Shown here one piece after another: positions 10,268-21,223 of a stretch of DNA of 64,000 nt. The stretch comes from Pseudevernia furfuracea (Eukaryota; Ascomycota; Lecanoromycetes; Lecanorales; Parmeliaceae). A program made the translations under genes and the position numbers. Location of the stretch: NCBI GenBank assembly GCA_022315425.1, contig JAIUPT010000008.1:558001-622000 (forward strand). The letters run 5' to 3'. The notes beneath the pieces are model-generated. The model saw only the letters and a program-made list of their open reading frames with translations, made no database searches and had not been told where the DNA came from. Position 1 is the first letter of the stretch. Every line of letters begins with the position of its first letter.

Positions 10268-12571
10268 TCACTCACTAGTAGTGTCCTCAAAAGCAGCATC
10301 TTTAACCAAATTTCGCATACTGTCACCTTCAGTCAACCCATACTCATGGTCTTGAACACTGACCAGTTCCACCGAACCGTCTTCCCTACATTTTAATTGC
10401 ACCCGTATGTCACTTGCAGTTTTGTCATGAGGGTCAGCCACCCAGACTGATTCGCGTTCCTCGTGCGTCGCGACCACCTTGTTCGCGAGCTCCTTTCCAC
10501 CCATCGAGCTGGCAACGATCACGCCTTTCAGATCATTGTAGTCGAATAGAGGCAGATTCGCCCAGCAACGGGTCCTAAACATCTCTTCAATGAGGATCAG
10601 GATCAAGAGCAAGTTGAAAGCGAATAGCGAATACACGTAGCCTCTAGTACCGACTATGACCGCTCCCACGGTGAGGCTTCCGGTTTTTACATGAGAGGAG
10701 TTCTCGTAATCAAGCACTAGTTGAGCACTCGCAAATGCCATAAGAGAATCGTCAATGAGAGATTTGAGGCCTTGCTCAACACTGTACTCTTTGATGTAGG
10801 GGTTGGTGGTGGTGTCCGGGCTGGAGGAATCGGATATAAAATCAGTGATATTCAAATCCTGGTAGTTCGTAATGTTTTCGTAGTAAAGATTCTCATTTTG
10901 AATGAGTGAGGAAAACATCTCTCCGAGGCTGGATGTGTGTAATGAGGTGTCTAGCACTGAGAGATCGTTCAATTGTCGCAAAGCTCGAGTTGCGATATTG
11001 CCCAACCCAGGTTGCCCTTGGGCAGTGTAGTTGCCACACCCAGTGGTCGAATTTCCTAGGCTCGAGAGCGTATCTAGGAGTGTGTGGCATCTCCACGCGG
11101 TAAAAGTCGCATTGGCTTGGGCTGTGGGATCCATGTCGGGAGCAAAATCTGCGCGACCCACTGTGATGACTGACGAGGAAAGGTTGACGGTGATGTCGAA
11201 CAAAGTTGGAATGAACTGAACACTGCATTGAGTCTGATTCAGCTCCAGGTAGGGCCCGCCTTGAGTGTTCCCTGTAGCAATCATTACGGTTCCCTTGCCT
11301 GTCGAGTTGAGATCCGGGTGGGCATTGATGGACACAACGTTAGAGTCATCAATCGCACTATACTGCAATTGCCAAAACAACGCTCCATCTAGAAGATCTT
11401 TGGGTCAGCCTTCCTTATTCTGACAGAAAACGGAGCAATGAGCCAGCTCAAAGGGTTATTCGGGCCTTGTGCTCTCAATAATGTCTTGCAACTCGAAAAG
11501 TGGTCCGACATAAGAAGGAAATGCTCGGCAAATGCACGTACCAGGTGAAGCACCTTTTGCCCAGTAGATGTTAGGAATGTATGGTTGTTCATCTTCGGTG
11601 GCGTCTGCGGGGGGCGTTATCCCCCACTGAGAACTTGCGTTAAAGATGCAAACGACGCTGGCATTATAGCCAATCTCCTGGTAATGATACACCATTGGAA
11701 GCCGGTATCCTTTGCCGAATGATTGCGCCAGACCCAGAGATGATCCTACGCCGTATGAGCGTGTACTATAGGTGTATCCGGTCTTGTCGCTCCGCGGACG
11801 CTTGCCATTGGCGTCTTTGTCGTATATAACGCCAGCGGCGGTGTTAATCATCGAATTACCCCTGTCGTAGGCGGGGGTATAGGAGAAAGTTCCCAAGGGA
11901 GAGCGAGTCACAACGTGTGGAGCAATTGGTGTCCATGTTTGGTTCCAGGCTCGTCCATCTGGATCAGGCGCATAAAATGGTACCGGGATGTCCGCAGTAA
12001 TGTTGCGAGATACTAAATTAGGTGTGAGAGCACCTGTCCAAAGAGAACCTACCCCAAGCGCGAGGGCCCAGACAACGGTCAAGGGAGCCAAGAAGGCGAA
12101 GGGTAAAGCCAGGTCTATGCTTTTATTCGAAAGGGCTCTCCACATCTTTAGACGGTCGAGGGTCGGAGCCCATTGCGTCAAGAGAATTCTCGTGGAGAAG
12201 TTGATTACTGAAGTCAATACGTATAGGTGGGCAAAGCCGAAGACGCTGGTCAATAAACTCAGAATAGCTTGGATAGACGACCGATGGGTGGACACAAAGT
12301 CATAAAAATCATTGTCGATGAATGGAGGTTGATCAATGCCATATAGGACTGCGGCGGAGAGAAATGTGGTTATGACCAGGCCCGGGACAGGCAATATCTT
12401 GCCAAAGAAGGATTGCTTCCCAACGGCAATTCCCTGCGGCATGTTCCATCCAGTCTGGGCCTTGTGGTATTGCCAGGAATGGATGTATTTCTGAAACCAT
12501 GTCTTCGGTTCGTATGCTTTCATGGGAGCATGTACGGCTTCCCCATGGCCATTAGCCATCTGGAAAGGCAA
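10268..12571 (-). CDS. predicted multi-span membrane protein of unknown function
   Basis: Exons 12571-11542 and 11388-10268 give 2,151 nt (716 aa). The junction G|AT restores 'GASPDGALFWQLQYSAIDDS'. I do not recognise a named domain. The N-terminal 40 residues are hydrophilic. Three membrane segments follow within about residues 60-185 (near VPGLVITTFLSAAVLYGI, ILSLLTSVFGFAHLYVL and LPFAFLAPLTVVWALAL). Then comes a long probably extracellular region of about 380 residues with many N-glycosylation sequons (NIT, NQT, NAS, NSS and NTT types), a fourth span near the C-terminus (YSLFAFNLLLILILIEEMF), and a cytosolic tail of about 100 residues. This layout is common among lineage-specific Pezizomycotina plasma-membrane proteins. 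Both exons have good coding character, so the gene is probably intact. Intron 11389-11541 (153 bp) is longer than most here. Confidence 0.8.
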
Positions 12572-13333
12572 GTTGATAGCTCGCTCTTGCTTCGAGGCCG
12601 CTAGTGTAAAGGAAGCATAAGGACTGAGAAATCTTTGTAGAAGTTAAGGGCGTGAGAAAAGAGCGGGAAGGAGGCATATTTGAAAGATGGGGGGTACTCT
12701 ACGACATGGTGGAGGAAGGCTGAGGGGCAGGGGGTTCAACGCCGAGCTGCATATCAAGCGCGTTATCTCATAACCTCAATAATGCCTACTTGAGCATCTG
12801 CTGCATGTGCATGTGCATGTGCTACAACTGTGAACGTTATTCGTCAGATTATCAGATACTACTCTACATTACCCCTCGGACGTTTCAAAAATCGCGCAAA
12901 GGTGTCGCTCGACGCTCAACGAAAAGAGCACCAGTAACAAGGCATCTACTCCGTATAATAATACTACCTTACTTATCGTAGGACGCAGGCTGTGTAAATT
13001 GCCAAGACCAGTCTGTGAGTGGTCTGGAACTCCGGTCACTGCGCCACGCTTTAGTTTTGAACATTCACGTGATTGATTATTATTGGACTTGCGCCGTTAG
13101 TGGTGGGCCCGTTACCACACAGGAATCTCGGGAGTCAATAATTTCGGAAAGATCTAGAGTAGGTATCTAAGATTACATTCAAGTCCTCTACTTCCGTAAA
13201 TTTTACCCTATCATGAATGCACCCATTGGCTATCTTGTCATCCTTCCATCTAATATTCCTAGACGCCATCATTCATCATCACTTGGAAGCCTCGGAAAAA
13301 GTATGTCGGACACCTTCAATGGAGAGAATTGCT
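12572..13333. other. intergenic region
   Basis: About 760 bp lie between the start of the membrane-protein gene and the 3' end of the AIG2-type gene. A short 'tgcatg' run occurs near 12803-12822. No coding frame is convincing. Confidence 0.55.
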
Positions 13334-14102
13334 CTACACGGCACTTTCTAGTACCTCTTCCTCACTCTTACCCTTGACCTCCAGCTTCCCCCCCACTTCG
13401 CTATTCCTTCCTCTCCCGCCTGTCGGATCCTTCTTCTCCACCGCCTCGTCAACCTCTAGCATCGTAACATTAGCTGTGCGATCAACCATCAACGTGTCCC
13501 ACTTACCTGCAATAGAGGGTCGCAACTCACCTTCATACTCCTCATCGCTGCCAACCCATCTTCCCATCTTCTCTCTCCTGAATTCCTCAAAGTCCCACTC
13601 TTCTGCTTCTAAACCCCCGATATCTTCTGCCCATACATATGTCTCTGCCTCCATCTCTTCCCCCTCATTTCCTTTCCCGTCTAACAGATTCAGACGCAGC
13701 CGAATCCGCTCGTACTGACTGCCTTCAAAGAGGTCGAGGTGAAATTGATCACCGTGGGTGAGACCTCGTACGTAGGTGCCTCTCACGCTTGCTCCAGGCT
13801 CACTAGATGGAATTATGGCCGGGTAGTCGCAATCGCGAACACGGCGGCGAGTGTAATGTGGAAGAATAGCAGGTTCTATGATGAGGCGGGATGTTTGGGA
13901 TGGAGTCGGATTGGTGGTACCGTAGACAACACGGTAGAGGACTTCGGGCGCCATCTGTTAAGGCTATGAGCACTTTGTCACTTTGTGAGGTGACAGACTC
14001 AAGTAAGGTTACCAAGGTTCCTAGGGAACGAATGTTGTTAGCTTGTGGCAGGCAATTAGAGCTCCGAATCTTACCATAGAAGAAGGCGCTGCGGTCAGCC
14101 AT
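13334..14102 (-). CDS. AIG2/GGACT-type gamma-glutamylcyclotransferase fold protein with an 8-nt micro-exon
   Basis: The fold releases 5-oxoproline from gamma-glutamyl amines or peptides; the actual substrate here is unknown. Exon 1 (14102-14075) encodes MADRSAFFYG, and the last exon (13954-13334) starts exactly at 'MAPEVLYRVVYGT'. The family needs 'YGTL' between them, and direct splicing gives the wrong phase. An 8-nt exon at 14020-14013 (GAACCTTG), flanked by ...CCCTAG and GTAACC, supplies it, giving FFYGTLMAPEVLYRV. Total 657 nt, 218 aa. YGTL lines the substrate pocket. The conserved catalytic Glu is in 'LDLFEGSQY'. A Glu-rich C-terminal extension of about 80 residues is probably disordered. 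Introns are 54 and 58 bp. The start follows from the MAxxSAFFYG pattern. It is probably cytosolic, with no signal peptide. Confidence 0.85.
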
Positions 14103-14467
14103 TGCGATCCTGGGCAGGGTGATGTGATAGAAAGGTTTCTAGCTGGCGCATATCTGCCACAACTTTGTGAACACCAGTCGAATATGAATCTTTAAGGGAC
14201 CTAATACATTGACACCCTATTTCGATACATTGACACCCCACCAGACCCCTTCATTTGATCCCGCACGGGCGCTAACCCGATCAGGTATAAACCCCGCACA
14301 TATTTGGAGTACGGCCGAAAAGCTTTATGATAGATCAGAGGTCTATGTAATTGATAATTTGAACACTCTAGGTAGAGAAGAAAGAACGATAGGGCGATCG
14401 TTATATGTGATTCTCCTACTTTGTCTCAGACCAACTTAACACGAATTCGACCCTAGAGCATAACTCT
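14103..14467. other. intergenic region
   Basis: This 365-bp gap separates the divergent AIG2-type and F-box-like genes. A short repeated phrase, 'acattgacacccXatttc/caccag', occurs at about 14207-14240. Nothing else stands out. Confidence 0.5.
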
Positions 14468-15055
14468 ATGACCGCCTCAGAGCTCATCATGGCCAACTTC
14501 AACGCCCTGCCTCGCGAGTTACGAGACCAGATCTACGGCCAGGTGCTCGTCAGCCCATTTCCGATACAATTCAGTAATGTCCTTGGTCCAATGGTTTGCG
14601 ATCCGGACTTTCTAGGTCCTATGGCCATGCTTTTCGCCTGGGCATCGAACGGACAAATCGCCGACGAGGCCTGTGAGATGTTCTACCAACGCAACACCTT
14701 CTTAGTGTATTGCGAAGACCTGCCCACATTTCTAGGGGCAAAGATCCACCGAATGTTGTCTATTGATGTTAGCCGATCCATGCATAAGCAAGAGCCTAGA
14801 TGTATCAGGTTGTTTGACATCCAGGAGTGGGTAACGAACATGGATGTGGTTATAGAGGAAGAAAATACAGAGTACTCCAGATATCTCGCTTATGAGCTTC
14901 GTTATCTGCTAGATTGTCCGCGGTTACAGAAGCTGACCATCAAGGCCGGACGGCCTACTATGATGGGCTGGGAGAAGGGGTGGCCAGGCGTGCTTAAGGA
15001 GCTTCAGTTGAAGATAGGCGTGGGACTTAAAGTGATCTATGCAAAGCCATGTTGA
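14468..15055 (+). CDS. F-box-like 'LPRELRDQIY' protein
   Basis: A single-exon frame of 195 aa with the motif 'ALPRELRDQIYGQVL' near the N-terminus (about residue 14). This is the degenerate F-box-like opening found in many expanded Pezizomycotina families. The rest carries patterns typical of those families: 'ADEACEMFYQRNTF' (about 65-80), a leucine-rich middle, and 'RLQKLTIKAG'. A second Met at codon 8 (14489) places the motif six residues from the start and is an alternative initiation site. Function is unknown; a substrate-adaptor role would be speculation. A related but apparently damaged gene lies about 250 bp downstream, suggesting a tandem duplication. Confidence 0.6.
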   Translation: MTASELIMANFNALPRELRDQIYGQVLVSPFPIQFSNVLGPMVCDPDFLGPMAMLFAWASNGQIADEACEMFYQRNTFLVYCEDLPTFLGAKIHRMLSIDVSRSMHKQEPRCIRLFDIQEWVTNMDVVIEEENTEYSRYLAYELRYLLDCPRLQKLTIKAGRPTMMGWEKGWPGVLKELQLKIGVGLKVIYAKPC

Positions 15056-15261
15056 TCTACTTGTGTATTTCCCTTAACCTTGTGACACCTCGTTCCATGG
15101 GATTAGCCTCGCATTCAAGGAAGGCACGCTTCAAGGAATGATATCCGTCTATGCAGCAAGAACAGCAAAACATCAAACTATGTCAACCATGTCGGAAACG
15201 AGTGTTCTCGAAGCAGGCATCACTAAGACGCCTCTGACCAAGGCCCTTATTCCTAAAAGTA

Positions 15262-15936
15262 GAGTCACATTGCTTCTTTACCCCGTGAGCTTCGAGACAA
15301 TATTTACGAAGAAATGGTTACCGTGCACAACATCACTGGTCCAGAAATTGCTGGACACTTTGGCTGCCCCGACGAGGGGGAGACAATGAGGGCCATGTTT
15401 CGGGCTAATCCTGCATTAGAGAGTTTTGCGATAGAGGCCTATGAGACCTTCCGTATCAACACTTTCCAAGTGGAGGACCACAGATTTGGGCTCTTAACTC
15501 GCAAAATCTACTATGTCAGAGGGCACGGGTGGTCAGGCATGATGGCGTCGGTTAGGAAAATCCTGATTGAACACAGCCTCTGGGCCCACCAGGCCACTTG
15601 TCCTCACCCGAATCCTCGCCTTCACCAACTTCGCCCGCTCCTGGCTTGTCCTCGCCTATGCCACGTCACCGTCAGAGTTCTTCTTCCATCACTATCCAAC
15701 ATCTGACTTCCAATCCTACGCTCCGTTCAGAGCATTTCTATTGCCAGCTAGCTACCACAGACCAAACACTCTTTGAAATCACGCAAGTGTGTCGGGAGCT
15801 CATAGAGAAGATTGGTGAAGGGTTGATATTCGAAACCGAGTATCTTGACAATCACTCGGTATGCCTCCACCTCTACAGTTGCAAGCAAAACTTCTGGTAC
15901 CTCACTTCCATTCTTGAATCTGCTACCGCTTCCTAA
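15262..15936 (+). pseudogene. second F-box-like gene, probably broken
   Basis: The frame beginning at 'SHIASLPRELRDNIYEEMVTV' (from about 15262) repeats the opening of the upstream gene. It runs through 'ESFAIEAYETFRINTFQVEDHRFGLL' and 'RKIYYVRGHGW' to a stop at 15706. Stops (TAA, TAG) lie immediately upstream, and no in-frame ATG precedes the motif. An acceptor-like 'aaaagtag' just before it might mark a splice site, but I cannot identify a matching donor and first exon. A further well-formed stretch, 'FEITQVCRELIEKIGEGLIF...YLDNHSVCLHLYSC', lies in another frame and ends at 15936. Either an intron or a frameshift joins them; I favour a damaged paralog. Confidence 0.4.
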
Positions 15937-16040
15937 AAAACAGTGACTATGCCTACGGTGACCGGTGAGCCTACACAAACCTCCAAATCTCCTTTTGCAA
16001 TAGACGCTGGGCACGCCTTCACACTTCGCAAGCCATCTCA

Positions 16041-17189
16041 ACGGTTGTACCTTATTGACTGACGAGCATTGTTCTGGAACAAAAGTGGATTCCGGGACAA
16101 AAGTGGTGGTTATGTCATTCCGCCGAATGCTGACTTGGTCGTGTGAGTGGACATCTTCTTGATCTATAATACTAAAGCTCTGCGTTGCTCTCCTCGGACC
16201 ATGTTGTAGATTTCGTAAGACAGTCGCAGCTTGTGTACTATTTGTCTTGTGTCTTTCGGGTCAAAGCTGATCAATCGCACCAATACGTAGTGAAGTCGAG
16301 CTTGTAGCTATCAACGGAGAAACCGCAGATGTCTAAATTACTTCGGGGAAAGGATATTGGAGCTGACAGGCAAGATGCAGGGTGGTACAGAGAGCCAGTC
16401 ATTTAAAGCAAATAGGCAGCTGTTTCCTATGGTTGATAATCGTTGAGCATCAGTACCAGCATGACGATTCGCTGGTGAAGAGCTAACCACGATGGAGTTG
16501 TGTTTCAACCAATGCTACGCCATTGGTGAGAGCAATCTTTATCTCAAACATCTTGATGAGGCTTTGCATTGACTCGGTGGGTAAGGCTAGTCTAATACAC
16601 CAGATGCCAAAGCCAAGAAAATTTCTCGACGTTGCTCTGGTGTCAGTACTTTAGTAAATGTCAAACTTACGACGGGCGGTCTACTGCCATACGGATACTA
16701 CAATCAAGCGGGGGTATTTCTTAGGGCATCAGTTCGTCGCCCGTCTCGATGCTCATGTAAATGTGATAAGGCAACATGATAGGAAAAAAGAGACAGTGCA
16801 AAACGTTGATTGACTGCAAACCAATTCTCAATTTCCAACCTTCTTTATCTGCCATTACGCAAATGTATCCAAGAGCCTTGGGGCTACATCAACGGCAGGT
16901 AGTCCGTTATAACCGGTTCAACTATTCCAAACTTAAGCAAAGAATGCAATAGTAATGTCCCACCAGTGAGTGAGCCATACAATGCTAGAACAACGAGCTC
17001 AGTGCCCTATTTCTCATCAGAAACCCGGAAATTCTCCGTACAAAATAGCTGGCCATTGATGCACGCAATTCTTGTCTATAGAGAGCGTGGCTTATATATT
17101 ACTCTAGCATCCCCGCCTACTTCGTACATAATCTACAACTTAAAACTCCTCTCTCCGTCCTCTCCGGTCGACCTCAAGCAGTATCCTAC
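16041..17189. other. gene-poor intergenic region
   Basis: About 1.15 kb without a coding frame longer than roughly 120 codons and without recognisable protein motifs. No RNA gene or repeat array is seen. Confidence 0.5.
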
Positions 17190-17720
17190 TCACACCGTGC
17201 AAGGACAACCCCCCCAATTCTGGCCTAAACCAGGAAAGCAGCTTCCAATACTCTGGTCCGCACCATTGTTCGGAGTGCCATGGCACGCCGGGTCGTCACA
17301 AGAAACCGGCACAGTCCCACACTTCGACTGATTACAATTGCACGCCTCGCCGCAATTGTCAGGATTACCGGTCCCTCCCGACGTCGAGGTCGGGAAAGTG
17401 ACAACACCAACGCACGTGGCATAAAGTTGACGGACGCAGAGATCTTGCATGGAAGAGGCGCCGCCAGGTACGACGAAGGCTTGACCGGTTCTTGGGTCGT
17501 TGTTCGAGCAGACGGGACGCTAAGGGGTGGAAGTTAGTAGGGTCGTAATCTTTGATGGGGTGGATGGGGGCGAACGGACGTTTTGCTTGAGCTCATCGGC
17601 TAAGGGTTCTGCTACTTCTGTGTATCCATTATTATTTTGTTGTGGTGCTGGTGCGGGGATCGCTGATGCTGGGAGGAGTAGAGCGCCAAAGGCGAGGAGA
17701 GTGTAGGTATAGCTATGCAT
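17190..17720 (-). CDS. small secreted 12-cysteine protein
   Basis: Exons 17720-17580 and 17519-17190 give 471 nt (156 aa). The start MHSYTYTLLAFGALLLPASA is a clear signal peptide, with likely cleavage after SA or just after 'AIPAPAP'. A short Asn/Gln-rich linker follows. The second exon begins 'RPVCSNNDPRTGQAFVVPGG' and carries all twelve cysteines in about 105 residues, ending 'GGCPCTV'. Twelve cysteines would allow six disulfides. The size, signal peptide and cysteine density fit a secreted effector-like or cell-wall protein; I recognise no family. The intron (60 bp) has the unusual donor GTCCGT but an ordinary TTAG acceptor, and the join is in phase. It stands alone in a gene-poor stretch, which is a common setting for such genes. 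Confidence 0.7.
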
Positions 17721-18911
17721 GGTAATCTAAGTGTTAGTGTAGTGATGGGTGAAGAGGGGTATATTGATGTGAGCTGGTTTGCGGTGCTTGAGAAGAAGTC
17801 GATGAAGGGGAAAATATGAAAGGGAAGACGGATCATGATATACTTATATATGCGTATAACGGGATCGACATATTGAAGCCAAAAGCGCATGTAGGTTTCC
17901 AAAATGCTTTGGCTAGTGGACTTAGGCTTGTTTGAGTCGGACTGAAAAGCGTGATTCATGTGTCCACACTAACCAAAAATCATATTGAGACGACGACAAG
18001 TACAGTCGTGAAACAGCGCAATAGTCTTTAGTGACCAGACCGTCGCACCCAACAATAGTCGCCAAGGCTCAGGGATGTAGCGACTAGTGGATGGAGCGAT
18101 TGATGGTACCTGACATGGAAACAAGCTACTCCCATGACAGAAAGTGGTGCACAAGGCTATTGAATCGAAGTTTCAGCTATATCTGGGTTGCGCCCAAAAC
18201 AATCCTCAAACAGTCGGCTCCAGAGTATTGTTCGAAACGTATAAGCGACGAACGGCGCAGAGCCTTTTTAGCGTAGTCTCAGCAGTCTAGTGCGCACCTT
18301 GGCAGTACCAGCCTGATCGCCTTTTTTTCGCTTTTATTTCCTTGCAGGACTTATTCGCCTTATCATAGCCAAGCGGTTCGACGTCAGATCTCCAAATTGC
18401 GTACAACAGCATAGAGGAGGCGAGAAAAGGTAGTGATATCAAGCCTGGTGGGGTGGGCCGTTTCTGGTGTACACCACGCCTGGTGGGGGTGCACTTGAGG
18501 GGACGCCGAACGCTCATGGCTCTGACCAGCACTGGTGATTTTCTCAGGGGCCAGATGCTCTGAAGAAGAGGACAAAAGGCAGGGCTGTCTTCGGAGGAGG
18601 CAGTCAAGGGCACGGAGGAAGCTGAACGATTGTTTTAGAATAACGAAAGGATTCGAGCGTCGGCAATGGATATAGAAATTGACGTTAGTCCACAGGTCTA
18701 TTTCGAAAACTCTCTTCGTAACTACCTGCGTAAGCGTGGAGTGCGCACATCTGCCGGACTGGCAATACATGTGCGCACATGGCTGAACCTCTAAAAAGCG
18801 GTGACAACATGGAAACCGTTTAACACTCAACCTGACCAAGCCCAACGTCATTGGACAGTCACAAGCGCTAGTAGCACATAGACCATGAGATACATCGACG
18901 AGTGCCTTGAC
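17721..18911. other. gene-poor intergenic region
   Basis: About 1.2 kb. Frames of up to 155 codons exist on the minus strand (18384-18851), but their composition and lack of family motifs look non-coding. Confidence 0.5.
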
Positions 18912-19850
18912 TCAATGCCTCTCCAACGTGTCCACCCACCCACTCCAAACGAATGTTCTGCATTCCTGCTGCCGCATCCTCAAATATTCGCGGTCTTCGC
19001 TCGTAGGGTCAGGTTGTTGATTAGTACCAGTGACTTCTACGAAAAGCTCGCTGATCGATTGATATTTCCCCATTTCAGCACTTACTTATGATGGTGTCTG
19101 CAGCAGAATTAGACAGCGGTGGAAGCTCCTTCTCTTGGAATTTCTCGCCTAGGATGACGAAATGATTTCTTCCCCAAGGCTCAGTCTCATAAGGTTCATG
19201 GCCGCGTAGAAGTGTATAGTAGACAGAGCCGATGGCAAAGCTCTCTACCCGAGCGCTTGCTTTGCCATAAGTGTCAGCCTCTACGCCATCGTCCTTATTC
19301 AGCAGTCGCCCAAACGGCTCACTTAGCACTGCGATAGCGTCTCCAATCTCCATCCCGCGATCAAGATCGCTCAATATCATATTTTGTTTTGCATCCAAAA
19401 GCATGTTGCCTGGACGAATGTCTCCATGAGATAGCCCAACCCGTCCAAGGCCAGCAGCGGCAAAACACAGCTGCTTGATCCAGCGATAAACGTCCTGCGA
19501 GTCGATGTTTTGCGTAACTTCAAGACTTCGTTAGCGTGTGTATCGCGCTTCTGGTACTTGTTGAGCAATATTGCAACACTCCCATTTGGTGCAAGCTCTA
19601 GAAACGTATTCTTCGGTGTTTGATGATAACATCAAATCAGATGAGGTATCGGCGAGTACTTTTCGAGAAGTTTGAATATTCTTTGTTCGTTTGCATGATC
19701 GCTCTCCTCATCCTCTCCCAAGCGAGCTCTCTTAACAGCGATAAAGGCATTCAATTGATACACCGTATCAGTGGGTCCTTTAAGACTCTGGAGTTCAGCA
19801 AAGGGGTGGCCTCGGCTATATAGTACTGTGAATGCGCGAAGCTGATGCAA
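18912..19850 (-). pseudogene. broken protein-kinase-like gene
   Basis: Reading from 19850 leftwards, kinase-like pieces appear in the expected order: 'AFIAVKRARLG' (VAIK-like lysine), 'FLELAPNGSVAILLNKYQ', 'WIKQLCFAAAGLGRVGLSHGDIRPGNMLLD' (catalytic loop with HGD in place of HRD), 'MILSDLDRG' (DFG position), 'SFAIGSVYYTLLRGHEPYE', 'LSNSAADTIISKC', and a tail ending 'ECRTFVWSGWVDTLERH'. The frame is interrupted by TGA at 19632-19634 after 'IPHLI', by a one-base frame change near 19517 (VLK to VTQ), and near 19070 by TGA where Trp is expected plus an extra G in a G run. The two TGA codons could each arise by one C-to-T-type change (CGA to TGA, TGG to TGA). It belongs to the divergent fungal kinase-like group and is not functional as sequenced. 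Confidence 0.7.
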
Positions 19851-20415
19851 AGGGAAGCTCGTACAGGATCTGAACAGAGCGGGTGAATCCTTACGTGTTA
19901 ACTAACACTTAGCAGTCGGTAGCTTACTTAGCTTAGAGCTCGTCTTAATACCCTTTTGCTTAGCGATCTCCCTCGAGGGGCCGGGCGCGCTGTCCAGATA
20001 CTGTAAGGTAAGGCCTTAGTACTCGTACGGTCGGATCATTTCGATGAGAAAACACGATTGATAGAAATGAGCGAAAAGTCTTCCATGCCTAGAGTACATT
20101 CTCGAGATGCATAGTACTATTAAATGGTCAACTGCTCAATTCGCCCATTCAAATTCAATCTGATTACATAGTTGTGCCATATGAAGTCTGTTTGCGATAC
20201 GAAGCCTGCCACTGTCACTGCTTGTACTGATCACCCTTAGTGGGCTCGTGGGGGTGCCGGATCACCCAGCTCGTTCGCTAAAATTTAAAGCGGCAGCCAT
20301 GGGAGAGCAGATTCTGTCCTCTTCAAGTGCCAAGAGCATTTGAACAGTGACGAGGGAAAAGGATAATCACCTTCCAATGCTTACTACTTGAAATCTGGTC
20401 ATACAATTCGCGGAC
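19851..20415. other. intergenic region
   Basis: No coding frame is convincing in these 565 bp. They contain the promoter of the downstream sterol-isomerase-like gene. Confidence 0.5.
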
Positions 20416-21223
20416 ATGGAGACCCAATCTTCGCCTCGCACCCTGATAATCGATCAGACAACCGTCCTCTCCCTCTTTGCAGCCCTCTCTGTCCTCATCA
20501 CAGCATATGCTGCTTCTCTCCGCGTCCTCCATGTCTCTACGACTACCAAACTCCGCATCCTCTTCATCTGGCACCTCTTCGACTCCCTGATCCACTTTAC
20601 CTTTGAAGGTTCCTTCCTCTATAATTGCTTCTTCACCTACATATCCGTCCCACATTCAAGGGACTACCCGCATCCTGCGAGCTTAACATCCTCGGGTGTG
20701 TACTTCATGGGTTATGCAGATCGCCTGTATGGAAGTCAATACGGCAAAAGTCCGACGGCAAAGCTGTGGCAAGAATATGCAAAGGCAGATAAGAGATGGG
20801 GTGGAGCAGATCTGACGGTCATTAGCCTCGAGCTATTGACGGTATTCACAGCAGGGCCACTGGCTGCGTACATTTGCGAGCTCATAAGGCGGAGAGACAG
20901 TGGAGGAAAGTTATGGTTCTGGGCAAGCGTGCTGGCTACTGGAGAGCTCTATGGCGGTGAGTGTTTAGCTTTGTAGGTGGGTTACGGAGAGCAAGCATTA
21001 GCTGATAAATTTAGGCTTCATGACTTTCGCACCGGAGTGGCTAAGTGGTTCCCCCAATCTGGATACTAGTAATTTCATGTATCTCTGGGTATACCTGGTC
21101 TTCTTCAATATGCTCTGGGTCTGGTTCCCTTTTTGGGTCTTGTACGAGGCATACAACAACATCAGCTTGGCATTCGCTAGGGCTAGTGGTGCGACTGGCA
21201 TTGTGACTAAGAAAAATGCATAG
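20416..21223 (+). CDS. emopamil-binding protein family (EXPERA), likely delta8-delta7 sterol isomerase
   Basis: Exons 20416-20956 and 21015-21223 (58-bp intron) give 750 nt (249 aa). The protein has the multi-span EXPERA/EBP domain. Visible motifs are 'WHLFDSLIHFTFEG' with the conserved His60 and Glu64, 'LWQEYAKADKRWGGADLTVISLELLTV' (matching the WKEYAKGDSRY region of animal EBP), 'GELYGGFMTFAPEWL', and 'YLVFFNMLWVWFPFWVLYEAY'. EBP moves the sterol double bond from C8 to C7 in the ER. Fungi normally use the unrelated Erg2 for this step, so this protein could be a second isomerase or an EBP-like relative with another role. The splice GGC G|GC restores 'YGGFM'. The C-terminal KKNA could act as an ER-retrieval-like dilysine signal; this is inference. 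Confidence 0.85.
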
